Shown in pieces: positions 24,483-32,781 of a stretch of DNA of 38,398 nt (position 1 is its first letter; each line of letters opens with the position of its first letter). The DNA lies in contig NZ_BBJJ01000062.1 of the NCBI RefSeq assembly GCF_000739815.1, forward strand, positions 1 through 38,398. The letters are read 5' to 3'. A program made the position numbers and the translations under genes. This DNA is from Paraburkholderia mimosarum LMG 23256 = NBRC 106338. GTDB lineage: Bacteria > Pseudomonadota > Gammaproteobacteria > Burkholderiales > Burkholderiaceae. The notes beneath the pieces are model-generated. The model was not told where the DNA came from and searched no databases. It saw nothing but the letters and a program-made list of their open reading frames with translations.

Positions 24483-25849
24483 GCCCGCGCTCCCGCTTGT
24501 TCGTGGTCCGTTTCCTTCTTGAGCGCGTCGCGCATGGTATGCACCCAGTACTCGTGCTGGACCACGAACAGTCCCTCGTCTTCGCTACGCTCGCCGGAAA
24601 TCACCGGTTTGAGTCCCATCTTTTTCGCGTTCTCGTCCGGACCGTCGACCCACAGCGGCGCCCCGCGCGAGAGGTCGTTCCACATCGCCGTGGTGCCGGC
24701 ATAGCCCGCCTGGCACGCACGGAACTCCTCCAGGTCATCGGCTGTGCCCATGCCCGAGACGTTGAAGAAGTCTTCGTACTGGCGAATGCGCGTGGCGCGA
24801 TCTTCCGCACCCTCCCCCTTCGGCGCGAAGCAGAAGATATTGACTTCGGTCTTGTCCACGCTGATGGGGCGCACCACGCGAATTTGCGTGCTGAACTGGT
24901 CCATGAGGAACACGTTCGGATAGAGGCACAGATTTCTCGTTTGATTGACGATGAAGTCCGCCTGCACTTCGCCCACGCGCGCCTTGATTTCCTCGCGATG
25001 CTTGTAGACCGGGCGCACTTCGGGGTTCATCGTGTTCGTCCACAGCAGGATGTGGCCATGGTCGAAGCCGTAGACGCCCGCCACCGACTTGCTCCAGCTA
25101 TTGGCGTCCACCGCCTGGGTGCCGTCTTCCTTGCGCCGGCCCATCGTGGCGGCGTAGTTCCAGTGCACGGTGCTGACGTGGTAGCCGTCGCAGCCGTTTT
25201 CCATCTGCATCTTCCAGTTGCCGTCGTAGATGTACGAGGAGTTGCCGCGCAGCACTTCGAGGCCGTTCGGCGACTGGTCGACGATCTGGTCGATGATGAT
25301 CTTCGCTTCGCCGAGGTAGTCTTCCAGCGGCTGCACATCCGCATTGAGGCTGCCGAACAGGAAGCCGCGGTAGTTCTCGAAGCGCGCGACCTTCTTCAGG
25401 TCGTGCGAGCCGTTCGTGTTGAACTGCACGGGGTATTCGGTGGTTCTTTCGTCCTTCACCTTCAGCAGCTTGCCGGTGTTGGAGAAGGTCCAGCCGTGGA
25501 ACGGACACGTGAAGCTGCCCTTGTTGCCATGCTTGCGCCGGCACAGCATGGCGCCTTTGTGCGCGCAGGCGTTGATGACGGCATTCAGCGCGCCGGTCTT
25601 GTCGCGGGTGATGACCACCGGCTGACGCCCGAGCCACGTGGTGTAGTAGTCGTTGTTGTCCGGAATCTGGCTTTCGTGCGCGAGATAGACCCAGTTCTTC
25701 TCGAAGATGTATTTCATCTCCAGTTCGAACAGGTCCGCGTTGGTGAAGATGTCGCGGCGGCAACGGAACACACCGGTTTGCTTGTCGTCCTGCACGGCCG
25801 TGGACAGCAGGTGCTCCAGGTCGCTGGCTTTGTCGATGATGGCTGACAT
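24479..25849 (-). CDS. benA: Benzoate 1,2-dioxygenase large (alpha) subunit
   Basis: A 456-residue Rieske non-haem iron oxygenase that adds O2 to benzoate giving the 1,2-cis-diol carboxylate. The Rieske cluster is held by Cys95/His97 (ACAHKG) and Cys115/His118 (CPFHGW). The mononuclear iron His224 and His229 sit in DGYHVSTVHW, with bridging Asp221. ATG 25849 is chosen because GGAGAG lies just upstream and the protein then begins like known BenA; an in-frame start at 25876 adds nine residues without support. It follows catA by 115 bases on the same strand, so readthrough from catBCA or a separate weak promoter may drive it. Confidence 0.95.
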   Translation of the reverse strand: MSAIIDKASDLEHLLSTAVQDDKQTGVFRCRRDIFTNADLFELEMKYIFEKNWVYLAHESQIPDNNDYYTTWLGRQPVVITRDKTGALNAVINACAHKGAMLCRRKHGNKGSFTCPFHGWTFSNTGKLLKVKDERTTEYPVQFNTNGSHDLKKVARFENYRGFLFGSLNADVQPLEDYLGEAKIIIDQIVDQSPNGLEVLRGNSSYIYDGNWKMQMENGCDGYHVSTVHWNYAATMGRRKEDGTQAVDANSWSKSVAGVYGFDHGHILLWTNTMNPEVRPVYKHREEIKARVGEVQADFIVNQTRNLCLYPNVFLMDQFSTQIRVVRPISVDKTEVNIFCFAPKGEGAEDRATRIRQYEDFFNVSGMGTADDLEEFRACQAGYAGTTAMWNDLSRGAPLWVDGPDENAKKMGLKPVISGERSEDEGLFVVQHEYWVHTMRDALKKETDHEQAGARA

Positions 25850-25964
25850 ATTAGCTCTCCTATGCATACTCCACACGCAGTACGGAGTCCTTGCATCGGT
25901 GTCGAAATGATGATCGAGGGGGACAGGCGGCGGGAGTGTCGAAGGCCGCCGCCTTGCTGGACGG

Positions 25965-26900
25965 TTACGCCGTGGCCGAGGCGCGCGGGCGGTGAACGAG
26001 CTGGTTGTCCTTACCCTGGACGAGCGGCGTGAGCGTGAAGTTGAACTCGATGTCCTTGTACGTGTCGGCTTTCAGGCCGAGCGCCGTGCCGCCGGTCTTT
26101 TCGACCACGTGCGGAATCAGTTCTTCGCGCGTCGCGTAGGCGAAGTCATCCCAGATCAGCGGGTCGCCCTCGATATTGAACTGCGTGGTGAGCTTGCGAT
26201 TGTTTTCGGAGGTGACGAAGAAGTGCACGTGCGCCGGACGGTTGCCGTGACGGCCGAGACCGTTCAGGAGCTGCTGGGTCGCGCCGTTCGGCGGGCAGCC
26301 ATAGCCCACCGGCATGAGCGTGCGGAATTCGTACTTGCCGTCCGCACCAGTCTTCACCGCGCCGCGCAGGTTGAAATCGTCCTGTGCGCCGGTCGGGTCG
26401 AAGTGCGAGTAGAAGCCCTTCGAATTCGCATGCCAGCACTCGACCACGGCGTCCGCGAGCGGTTTGCCCTGGAGGTCGGTGACCGTGCCGTGAATGACGA
26501 GCGGGCCAGCGTCGGCGTCCGGATTGATGTCGATGCGCGAAACGCTCTCGCGCACCGGCGCGCCTGCAACGTACAGCGGGCCCTCGATGGTGCGCGGCGT
26601 GCCGCCTTCGAGACCCACCGCCTTGTCGGCGGCGTCCATGCGGATGTCGAGATACTTTTCGAGGCCGAGGCCGGCGGCGAGCAGCGCCGCTTCGCCGTCC
26701 TGGCCGAGCTTGTTCAGGTAGTTCACGCCGGCCCAGACTTCATCGGGCGTGATGTCGAGGTCGTCGATGGCCTTGAACAGATCGCCCAGCAGTCGATAGA
26801 CGATCTGCTGGAAACGCGCGTTGCCGCTGCCGCCCTTGAGATTCGCAGCGGCCTTCAGCAGGTCCTGCACTTCCTTGGTTTCGAATACTTTTGCGCTCAT
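25965..26900 (-). CDS. catA: Catechol 1,2-dioxygenase
   Basis: A 311-residue intradiol dioxygenase that cleaves catechol to cis,cis-muconate. Fe(III) ligands Tyr164 (KGFYSHFDP), Tyr200 (PVGYGCPPNG), His224 and His226 (RPAHVHF) fall at the same numbers as in the well-studied Acinetobacter enzyme. The N-terminal helical linker domain (about 1-105), which binds lipid in this family, is complete. AGGAGA precedes ATG 26900 by eight bases. Third gene of catBCA; benA follows. The sequence around the ligands is clearly different from the hydroxyquinol dioxygenase at 10 kb. Confidence 0.96.
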   Translation of the reverse strand: MSAKVFETKEVQDLLKAAANLKGGSGNARFQQIVYRLLGDLFKAIDDLDITPDEVWAGVNYLNKLGQDGEAALLAAGLGLEKYLDIRMDAADKAVGLEGGTPRTIEGPLYVAGAPVRESVSRIDINPDADAGPLVIHGTVTDLQGKPLADAVVECWHANSKGFYSHFDPTGAQDDFNLRGAVKTGADGKYEFRTLMPVGYGCPPNGATQQLLNGLGRHGNRPAHVHFFVTSENNRKLTTQFNIEGDPLIWDDFAYATREELIPHVVEKTGGTALGLKADTYKDIEFNFTLTPLVQGKDNQLVHRPRASATA

Positions 26901-26942
26901 GATCCTTGTCTCCTGGTGCTTCTGGTATTGAGGGAAATACGC

Positions 26943-27233
26943 TCAGGCGTCGTTGTCCCGAACGGACGACGGATGACGACACAGCGGCGTGACCGAAATC
27001 TTCATGTACGGGAAAAGCGGCAACGCGCTCAGGATGTCGTGCAGCTCTGCGTTGCTTTCTACATCGAAGATGCTGTAATTCGCGTATTCGCCAACCAGTC
27101 GCCAGATATGGCGCCACTTGCCGCTGCGCTGCAGCTCCTGCGAATACGCCTTTTCGCGCGCCTTGATTTCATTGGCGACGTCAGCCGGCATGTCGGCCGG
27201 GATGTTCACATCCATGCGTACGTGGAAAAGCAT
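26943..27233 (-). CDS. catC: Muconolactone delta-isomerase
   Basis: A 96-residue protein, the standard length of CatC, which converts muconolactone to 3-oxoadipate enol-lactone as a homodecamer. The family opening MLFHVRMDVNIP, the KAREKAYSQELQRSGKWRHIWRLVG block with the Glu/Lys/Arg of the active site, and LPLFPYMKISVTPL are present. AAGGAA lies before ATG 27233. Placed between catB and catA with about 30-40 base gaps. Confidence 0.96.
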   Translation of the reverse strand: MLFHVRMDVNIPADMPADVANEIKAREKAYSQELQRSGKWRHIWRLVGEYANYSIFDVESNAELHDILSALPLFPYMKISVTPLCRHPSSVRDNDA

Positions 27234-27262
27234 CGTCAACTTCCTTTGTTCAGGTATCCGGA

Positions 27263-28399
27263 TTACTTCGTGACTTTCATCAGGCCGCCGCGGGTGAAAC
27301 GCGCGATACTCGCTTCGTCCAGTTCGATACCCAGACCCGGGCCGTTCGGAACCGTGAGCTCGAAGTCGCTGTAATCCAGCGGCGTGGTCAGGATCTCTTC
27401 GGTAATCAGCAAGGGGCCGAACAGTTCCGTGCCCCACTGCAGGTTGGCGAAGCTCGCGAACAGATGCGCCGACGCCACCGTGCTGAACGCGCCTTCGAGC
27501 ATCGTGCCGCCGTACAGCTCGATACCTGCGGCGTCCGCAATCGTGGCCACGCGCTGTGCCGCGAACAGTCCGCCGCTTTGTTCGATCTTGATGGCGAACA
27601 CATCGGCGCCCTCGTTCCTTGCGATCTCGAACGCGCTTTCCGGTCCCTGCAGGATTTCGTCGGCCATCAACGCGACCGGGAACCGGCGCATGAGACGCGA
27701 CAGTGCCGCGGGGGAAGCGACCGGCTGCTCCACCAGTTCACAGCCCGCGTCGGCCAGCGCGGGAATCGCCCAGGCCGCCTGCGTCTCGCTCCAGGCCATG
27801 TTGACGTCCACGCGCACGGCGGCGCGCTCGCCCATCGCCTTCTTGATATCGGCAACGTGCTTGATGTCGGTCTTGAGGTCTTTCGCGCCGATCTTCAGCT
27901 TGAAAATCTTGTGGCGGCGCGCTTCGAGCATGGCCTCCGCTTCGGCAATGTCTTTGGCCGTATCGCCCGAAGCGAGCGTCCATGCCACTGGCAGGCGTTC
28001 GCGGCGGCGGCCACCCAGCAGTTCGCTCACCGGCACGCCAAGGCGCTTGCCCTGCGCGTCGAGCAGCGCGGTTTCCAGCGCGCATTTGGCGAAGTGATTG
28101 ACCTTCACGAGCTTGCCCAGGTGCGCCATGAGCGCCTGGATACGCGTGGCGTCCTGGCCGATCATCGCCGGGGCGAAGTAGGCGTCGATCGCCAGCTTCA
28201 TCGCTTCCGGGCTTTCGGGACCGTAGGCCATGCCGGCAATCGTCGTACCTTCACCGATGCCGGTCACGCCATCGCTGCAATATACCTTCACCAGCATCAG
28301 GGTTTGCCCGTACATCGTGGCGACGGATAGCTTGTGAGGGCGAATCGTCGGCAGGTCCACCAGGCGGGTTTCGATACGTTCGATCGTCGCGGAAGTCAT
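27263..28399 (-). CDS. catB: Muconate cycloisomerase
   Basis: A 378-residue enolase-superfamily enzyme converting cis,cis-muconate to muconolactone with Mn2+. Seen: the catalytic Lys pair in FKLKIG, metal ligands Asp (VRVDVNMAW), Glu (ELVEQPV) and Asp (MADEI), and the second Lys in AIKIEQSGG. These are the standard muconate-lactonising residues; a chloromuconate-specific variant is not excluded. The start ATG 28399 is chosen by family alignment; no strong ribosome binding site is seen. It is the promoter-proximal gene of the minus-strand cat-ben unit, divergent from catR, with a CatR/BenM-type site 38 bases upstream. Confidence 0.95.
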   Translation of the reverse strand: MTSATIERIETRLVDLPTIRPHKLSVATMYGQTLMLVKVYCSDGVTGIGEGTTIAGMAYGPESPEAMKLAIDAYFAPAMIGQDATRIQALMAHLGKLVKVNHFAKCALETALLDAQGKRLGVPVSELLGGRRRERLPVAWTLASGDTAKDIAEAEAMLEARRHKIFKLKIGAKDLKTDIKHVADIKKAMGERAAVRVDVNMAWSETQAAWAIPALADAGCELVEQPVASPAALSRLMRRFPVALMADEILQGPESAFEIARNEGADVFAIKIEQSGGLFAAQRVATIADAAGIELYGGTMLEGAFSTVASAHLFASFANLQWGTELFGPLLITEEILTTPLDYSDFELTVPNGPGLGIELDEASIARFTRGGLMKVTK

Positions 28400-28436
28400 C
28401 TCGAATGCTGCGTAAGTAAGTCGGTATGGTGGTTTT

Positions 28437-28451
28437 ATACCTGCCGGGTAT
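28437..28451. promoter_or_regulatory. CatR/BenM-type operator near catB
   Basis: ATAC-N7-GTAT is a perfect match to the operator consensus of the CatM/BenM group of LysR regulators. The arms extend to ATACC and GGTAT. It lies 38 bases upstream of the catB start. A second GGTAT...ATACC repeat (28423-28441) shares its left half, so the regulator may contact more than one half-site here. Confidence 0.75.
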
Positions 28452-28470
28452 TCGCACAGTCCAATACTAT

Positions 28471-28499
28471 TTGCGTCAAATTCCATACCTTTATAATAT
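28471..28499 (+). promoter_or_regulatory. catR promoter overlapped by a second operator-like site
   Basis: A perfect TATAAT box at 28492-28497 faces catR, with TTGCGT at 28471-28476 as a poorly spaced -35. ATAC-N7-ATAT (28485-28499), one base off the ATAC-N7-GTAT consensus, lies across the -10 box, inside a CCATA...TATGG palindrome. This fits autorepression of catR. On the opposite strand TTGACG (28474-28479) could be the -35 of catB. Confidence 0.6.
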
Positions 28500-28592
28500 G
28501 GAGCGGCCGCAATGCCCCGTCGCTCAGCCGATATTGCGGCGCATCATATCCTCCAAGTATCAAAAATTTGACGCAACTTCCGGATTCAAACC

Positions 28593-29519
28593 ATGGACCT
28601 CCGCCAGCTTCGTTACTTCGTTGCCGTCGTTCGCGAGCGCAATTTCACGCGCGCTGCCGAGCAATTGCGTATCGCCCAGCCGCCGCTGAGCCGGCAAATT
28701 CAATTGCTCGAAGAGGAAATCGGCGTGCCGCTGCTGATCCGCAATACGCGGCCGGTGCGCACGACGGACGCGGGGCGCCTTGTCTATGAGCAGGCCATGC
28801 AGATTCTCGGCCGCGTCGAACAGCTGCAGACGGCCGCGAGGCACGTGGGGCTGCATCACCGCACCGTGCTGTCCATCGGCTTCGTCGCCTCGGTGCTGTA
28901 TTCAGGACTCCCAACGCTGATGCGCAAGCTGCGCGAACACGCGCCGGAACTGGACATACAGATGGTCGAGCTGATGTCGATGCAGCAGATTCAGGCGCTG
29001 AAGGAAGGCCGGATCGACATCGGCTTCGGCCGGGTGCGGCACAGCGACCCCAATGTGGCCGGCATCGTCCTGCGCGAAGAACCGCTTGCCGTGGTGGTGC
29101 CGATCGGCTCAGAGATGGCGAAGGAATCGACGCCCATCCCCATCGAGCGACTGGCCGGGCAAAAGCTGATCGTCTATCCCAAGGAGCCGCGGCCCAGTTT
29201 CGCCGATCAGGTATTGAACGTGTTGCATGGCGACGGCGTGCAACCGGGCGAAGTGCTGGAGGTGCGGGAAATCCAGACGGCGCTGGGTCTGGTCGCGGCC
29301 GAGTTTGGCGTGTGCGTGATTCCGGCGTCAGCGCGGCAGATACGCCAGGACGTGCACTATCGGCTGATAGACAGCGATCACGCGACTTCGCCGATCATCC
29401 TGAATCACCGTGTGAACGACAGCTCGATCTACGTCGACCTCGTGAAGCAACTGGTCAAGGAGATGTATGCGGAGCCGCAGATGTGGCTTCCTCCGAAGAA
29501 GACCTGGCCGCGAACGTGA
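28593..29519 (+). CDS. catR: CatR/BenM-type LysR regulator
   Basis: A 308-residue LysR regulator. The first 60 residues are the winged helix (MDLRQLRYFVAVVRERNFTR, AAEQLRIAQPPLSRQIQLLE), highly typical of CatR/BenM/CbnR; the effector domain follows from about residue 90, with the IGFVASVLYSGLP and LVAAEFGVCVIPAS motifs. It should activate the divergent catBCA-benABCD unit with cis,cis-muconate, possibly also benzoate. ATG 28593 has only a weak ribosome binding site. It is convergent with hipA, 31 bases away. No BenR/AraC-type activator is present in the window, so this may be the only local regulator of benzoate genes. Confidence 0.93.
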   Translation: MDLRQLRYFVAVVRERNFTRAAEQLRIAQPPLSRQIQLLEEEIGVPLLIRNTRPVRTTDAGRLVYEQAMQILGRVEQLQTAARHVGLHHRTVLSIGFVASVLYSGLPTLMRKLREHAPELDIQMVELMSMQQIQALKEGRIDIGFGRVRHSDPNVAGIVLREEPLAVVVPIGSEMAKESTPIPIERLAGQKLIVYPKEPRPSFADQVLNVLHGDGVQPGEVLEVREIQTALGLVAAEFGVCVIPASARQIRQDVHYRLIDSDHATSPIILNHRVNDSSIYVDLVKQLVKEMYAEPQMWLPPKKTWPRT

Positions 29520-29550
29520 GCAACCTGCAACGTGACGCAGCTCATGCCCT

Positions 29551-30876
29551 TCACTGCCCCGCGAGCCGCTCCGCCGAAAAGCGCAGGCCGTCGAAAAGCC
29601 GCTCGGCCACTCGCCCAGGAAAGCCCTCGGGCAGCGCGGCCGCCACGTCCTCGATCGCGCGAGGCGTACGTTCGAGCACGCGCTCGATCAACGGGGCGGC
29701 ATCCGGCCCGTAGTGGCATAGCCGCGCGGTGGCGTCGAAATGCGCGCGCTTCACGTCGCGCATGCGGTAGTGGCGCGCCTTGCCCCACACGGCCATCGCA
29801 AGCGTTGCCTTGTGCCACGACCACTGATTACCGCCGTCACCTTCCACGGGCCAGATCGACATCACGTCGTAAAGCGGCGCGAGCTGAAAGCGCCCGGCGG
29901 GCAGCAGCCGAATGCTGAAATTCTTCGCATGGCCATCGGGCGCGGCGAGCATCCAGTAAACGATTTGCGCAGTGAGGAAGGTCTCGATGTCCTCCTGTGC
30001 CCGCTGCGACTGGCGCAAGAGACCGGCGATCTCGCGCGCGCCAGGGCCGCCGTGCGCTTCATACTTGCGATGCGGCGGCACGGCGAGCGCCTGGCAGAAG
30101 TCCTCCTGCGGCAATCGAAGCAGCGCGCCGCTGCGCGAGCGCGTGCGATCGAAGCGCTCGACGCACAACACTTTTTGCGCGCCGAAGTGCATGATCTGCG
30201 CCTGCGAAGCGGGCAGCCCATAGGCCCTCAGCAGTGCCAGGCAAAGCCATTCGTTTTCGACCGAGGTATTGAAGTCCACCTTGCGATGGCCGATCAATCC
30301 CAGCGGCAACTTGAGAATGTGCGTGGTGGGTGTGGCGCCCCGTGGCAGCAGCCATTTTCCCCTATGGCGCAGGAGCGCGGTCTTCTCCTGCGCGCCCGCC
30401 AGCGAAATGCGCAGATCGTCGAGCTCCTGCGCGCCACCGGGCAACGCGCCGGCCGTTTCCAGCAGCAGGCGTTCAATGACGGCGTCGCTCAACGCTACGC
30501 CTTCGATCTTGTCGACGCGCCCCGGCGTTTCGTCCTCGCCGAGCAGTTGCACGGCGCCCACGCAATCGCGGCCGATGGCCTTGAGCAGGTCAAAGGCATC
30601 GAGCGTATCCGTGCGAAAGCGCGCGGCGATACGGCGGCGGATCGGCTCGCTGTCGGGCAGGAGATTGTCGAAATAGTACTGCACGCGTTCACCGCGCAGC
30701 GGCACGTCGCCGATGCCGAACGGCAGCGAAAGCGAAAGCGGCCTGCCCGTGGCCGAGTGTTTCCAGGCCTGGTCGTAGCGCAACTCGCTGTCGCCCGCGG
30801 GCGTCATGATCCACGTGCCCACGCGCTCGCCGTTGGCCCAGATGGAGAGCGCGCGCGAATGCGATTTGCGGCCCAT
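29551..30876 (-). CDS. hipA: HipA-type serine/threonine kinase toxin
   Basis: A 441-residue HipA protein, close to the 440 residues of the E. coli toxin that phosphorylates glutamyl-tRNA synthetase and causes persistence. Kinase features: Ser158 in RISLAGAQEKTALL (the autophosphorylated loop Ser), Lys189 in THILKL, the catalytic Asp314/Asn319 in APDGHAKNFSI and the metal-binding Asp337 in LYDVMS, so it looks active. The start ATG 30876 lies two bases after the hipB stop, the usual coupling. It is convergent with catR. A defence or genomic-stability role is possible. Confidence 0.92.
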   Translation of the reverse strand: MGRKSHSRALSIWANGERVGTWIMTPAGDSELRYDQAWKHSATGRPLSLSLPFGIGDVPLRGERVQYYFDNLLPDSEPIRRRIAARFRTDTLDAFDLLKAIGRDCVGAVQLLGEDETPGRVDKIEGVALSDAVIERLLLETAGALPGGAQELDDLRISLAGAQEKTALLRHRGKWLLPRGATPTTHILKLPLGLIGHRKVDFNTSVENEWLCLALLRAYGLPASQAQIMHFGAQKVLCVERFDRTRSRSGALLRLPQEDFCQALAVPPHRKYEAHGGPGAREIAGLLRQSQRAQEDIETFLTAQIVYWMLAAPDGHAKNFSIRLLPAGRFQLAPLYDVMSIWPVEGDGGNQWSWHKATLAMAVWGKARHYRMRDVKRAHFDATARLCHYGPDAAPLIERVLERTPRAIEDVAAALPEGFPGRVAERLFDGLRFSAERLAGQ

Positions 30877-30878
30877 GG

Positions 30879-31142
30879 TCACCACTCCGGCGTGCCGGTG
30901 CCCTCGGCCTGGCTGCTGGCCGCCTCGCGCGACTCCACGCAAAGCTCCAACCCGTAGAGCGCGAAAAGCGCGAGCATCTGTTCTAGCGAAAGGCTGGCGG
31001 TGCCCGTGGTTTCGAGCGCGGAAAGCCGTGGCTGGCCAATGCCGAGACTCGCCGCGGCCTGCGCCTGAGTCATGCCCCGCGCCTTGCGCGCCGATTGCAG
31101 AATCTCGCCAAGGCCGCCGGGCGTCTGGACGATGATCTTCAT
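30879..31142 (-). CDS. hipB: HipB-type XRE antitoxin
   Basis: An 87-residue helix-turn-helix protein of the Cro/CI type: LGEILQSARKARGMTQAQAAASLGIGQPRLSALETTGTASLSLEQMLALFALYGLEL. It neutralises HipA and represses the hipBA operon. The gene immediately precedes hipA, two bases apart. Operator-like repeats lie upstream. The C-terminal tail ending in TGTPEW resembles the tails of HipB proteins with a terminal Trp, which contacts HipA in E. coli. Confidence 0.9.
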   Translation of the reverse strand: MKIIVQTPGGLGEILQSARKARGMTQAQAAASLGIGQPRLSALETTGTASLSLEQMLALFALYGLELCVESREAASSQAEGTGTPEW

Positions 31143-31146
31143 GGAA

Positions 31147-31243
31147 TATTCCTGTTAGGCATAAAATGATTATATGCCTGTGGCGAATATCCTGTCTATA
31201 TCGCTACCAGGAATAAAACCAGAATATCACTGTCAGGAATATA
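31147..31243. promoter_or_regulatory. hipBA operator region with repeated TATNCCTG-type boxes
   Basis: Four copies of one motif: TATTCCTG at 31147-31154, AATATCCTG at 31186-31194, and reversed CAGGAATA at 31208-31215 and CAGGAATATA at 31234-31243. AGGCATA and TATGCCT also form a 7-bp inverted repeat at 31157-31179. Several inverted TATCC-type operators upstream of hipB are known in E. coli. The region is AT-rich against its surroundings. Confidence 0.6.
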
Positions 31244-31250
31244 TGCAGGC

Positions 31251-32396
31251 CTAGCTGCGTGCGGCCTCCAGATCCTGCGCTCGCGCACGCACATCGAACG
31301 CCCCGCCCGTCAAGGTCTGATCGCGCAGCGTCACCGGCTTTTTGCCCGGCAACAGCGGGAACACCAATTCCGCGAAGCGGATCGCCTCCTCCAGGTGCGG
31401 ATAGCCCGAGAGCACGAAGCTGTCTGCGCCGGCATCCACGTATTCCGCAAGGCGTGCCGCCACGGTTTCGGGGTCGCCCACGAGCGCCGTGCCAGCGCCG
31501 CCGCGCACGAGGCCCACGCCGGCCCACAGGTTCGGGCTGATTTCGAGCTTGTCGCGGCTGCCGCCGTGCAGTTCCGCCATGCGGCGCTGACCCACGGAAT
31601 CCATGCGGGCGTAGTTTTCCTGGGCGCGGCGAATATCGTCGTCGTCGAGTTTGCTGATCAGGCGCTCCGCGGCAGCCCACGCTTCGTCGTTGGTCTCGCG
31701 CACGATCACGTGCAGACGCACACCGAGCTTGAGCGTACGCCCATGGCGCGCCGCCCGTTCGCGAATATCGGCGAACTTCTGCGCGACGGCCTCGGGCGGC
31801 TCGCCCCAGGTGAGATAAGCGTTCACGTGTTTTGCCGCCAGTTCGTGCGCCGCTGGGGAAGAACCGCCGAAGTAAAGCGGCGGATGCGGCGTCTGCACCG
31901 GCGCATGAAAATTCTGCGCGCCCCGCACGCGCAAATGCTTGCCCTCGAAGCTCACCGTCTCGCCGCGCAGCAGGTCGCGCCAGATCGTGAGGAACTCGTC
32001 GGCGGCCTCATAGCGTTCGTCGTGCGCGAGGAATACGCCGTCCGCCGCAAGTTCCGTGGCGTCTCCGCCAGGCACGACGTTGAGCAGTAAACGGCCGTTC
32101 AGCGCCTGGTCGAGTGTGGCTGCCTGACGCGCCGATGCAGTCGGGCTGCCCAGCGAGGTGCGCAGCGCGACGAGCAGCTTGATGCGCTGCGTGACGGGCG
32201 CGAGGCTCGCCGCCGTCACCCACGGGTCGAGGCAACTGCTGCCGGTGGGAATCAGGAGGCCATCGTAGCCGAGTTCTTCGGCAGTGACGGCGATCTGACG
32301 CATATAGGCGTTGGTCGGCGCGCGGCCGAAATCGGATTTGCCGAGGTAGCGGGTATCGCCCGAAGTCGGCAAGAACCAGAAGATGTCGAGACTCAT
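31251..32396 (-). CDS. ssuD: FMNH2-dependent alkanesulfonate monooxygenase
   Basis: A 381-residue bacterial luciferase-family flavin monooxygenase, the length of E. coli SsuD, which releases sulfite from alkanesulfonates under sulfur starvation. The start region MSLDIFWFLPTSGDTRYLG and the TGSSCLDPWV (active-site Cys), VALRTSLGSPTASARQAATLDQ, NVVPGGD and LYFGGSSPAAHELAAKHVNAYLTWGEP segments match SsuD closely. The start is ATG 32396 by family alignment. There is no ssuABC transporter or ssuE reductase in the neighbourhood, so it is an orphan copy or depends on unlinked partners. It ends upstream of hipB on the same strand. Confidence 0.92.
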   Translation of the reverse strand: MSLDIFWFLPTSGDTRYLGKSDFGRAPTNAYMRQIAVTAEELGYDGLLIPTGSSCLDPWVTAASLAPVTQRIKLLVALRTSLGSPTASARQAATLDQALNGRLLLNVVPGGDATELAADGVFLAHDERYEAADEFLTIWRDLLRGETVSFEGKHLRVRGAQNFHAPVQTPHPPLYFGGSSPAAHELAAKHVNAYLTWGEPPEAVAQKFADIRERAARHGRTLKLGVRLHVIVRETNDEAWAAAERLISKLDDDDIRRAQENYARMDSVGQRRMAELHGGSRDKLEISPNLWAGVGLVRGGAGTALVGDPETVAARLAEYVDAGADSFVLSGYPHLEEAIRFAELVFPLLPGKKPVTLRDQTLTGGAFDVRARAQDLEAARS

Positions 32397-32781
32397 CAGT
32401 GATCCTGCTGCGGGTAAATGAAGGCGCGAGAAGAGAGAGATCGAGCGCGCTCGGCGCTTTCGCATGACTATCGCCGCCCGCGCATCGCTCAGTTGCGCCC
32501 TCATTGAAACAGCCCGCAGCGGTTTCCCCTACCAGTTAATCGGCAATTGCATATGACGTATTCGGCTATGCGCCCGTATTCCCGGCAACGCCGGTGCGCG
32601 CACGGCCTGCCGGCTGGTATCGCCGCACGCTGTTGCCGAACTCAAGTTTTTCGAGCTGCTCGACGAAGTCCACGACCAGGGCATCGTCGACTCTTGCGCG
32701 TTCACCGACGTACACCCGAATTCGTCGAGCGCTGCATGGGCGAAATCCGGGTGCTCGACGTGAACCACTACACGATGGGCG
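32397..32781. other. Stretch upstream of ssuD with degraded coding character
   Basis: No intact gene. One plus-strand frame reads AVAELKFFELLDEVHDQGIV (from about 32626) up to a TGA at 32761, and another continues as FVERCMGEIRVLDVNHYTMG (about 32717-32779). Read together they look like parts of one protein broken by frameshifts, merging into the GGDEF remnant that follows. The family is not recognised. The ssuD promoter must lie near 32400-32500. Confidence 0.35.

Noticed and set aside
24497..25846. 449-codon plus-strand frame opposite benA
   Set aside because: Antisense shadow of benA; no domain, no ribosome binding site.
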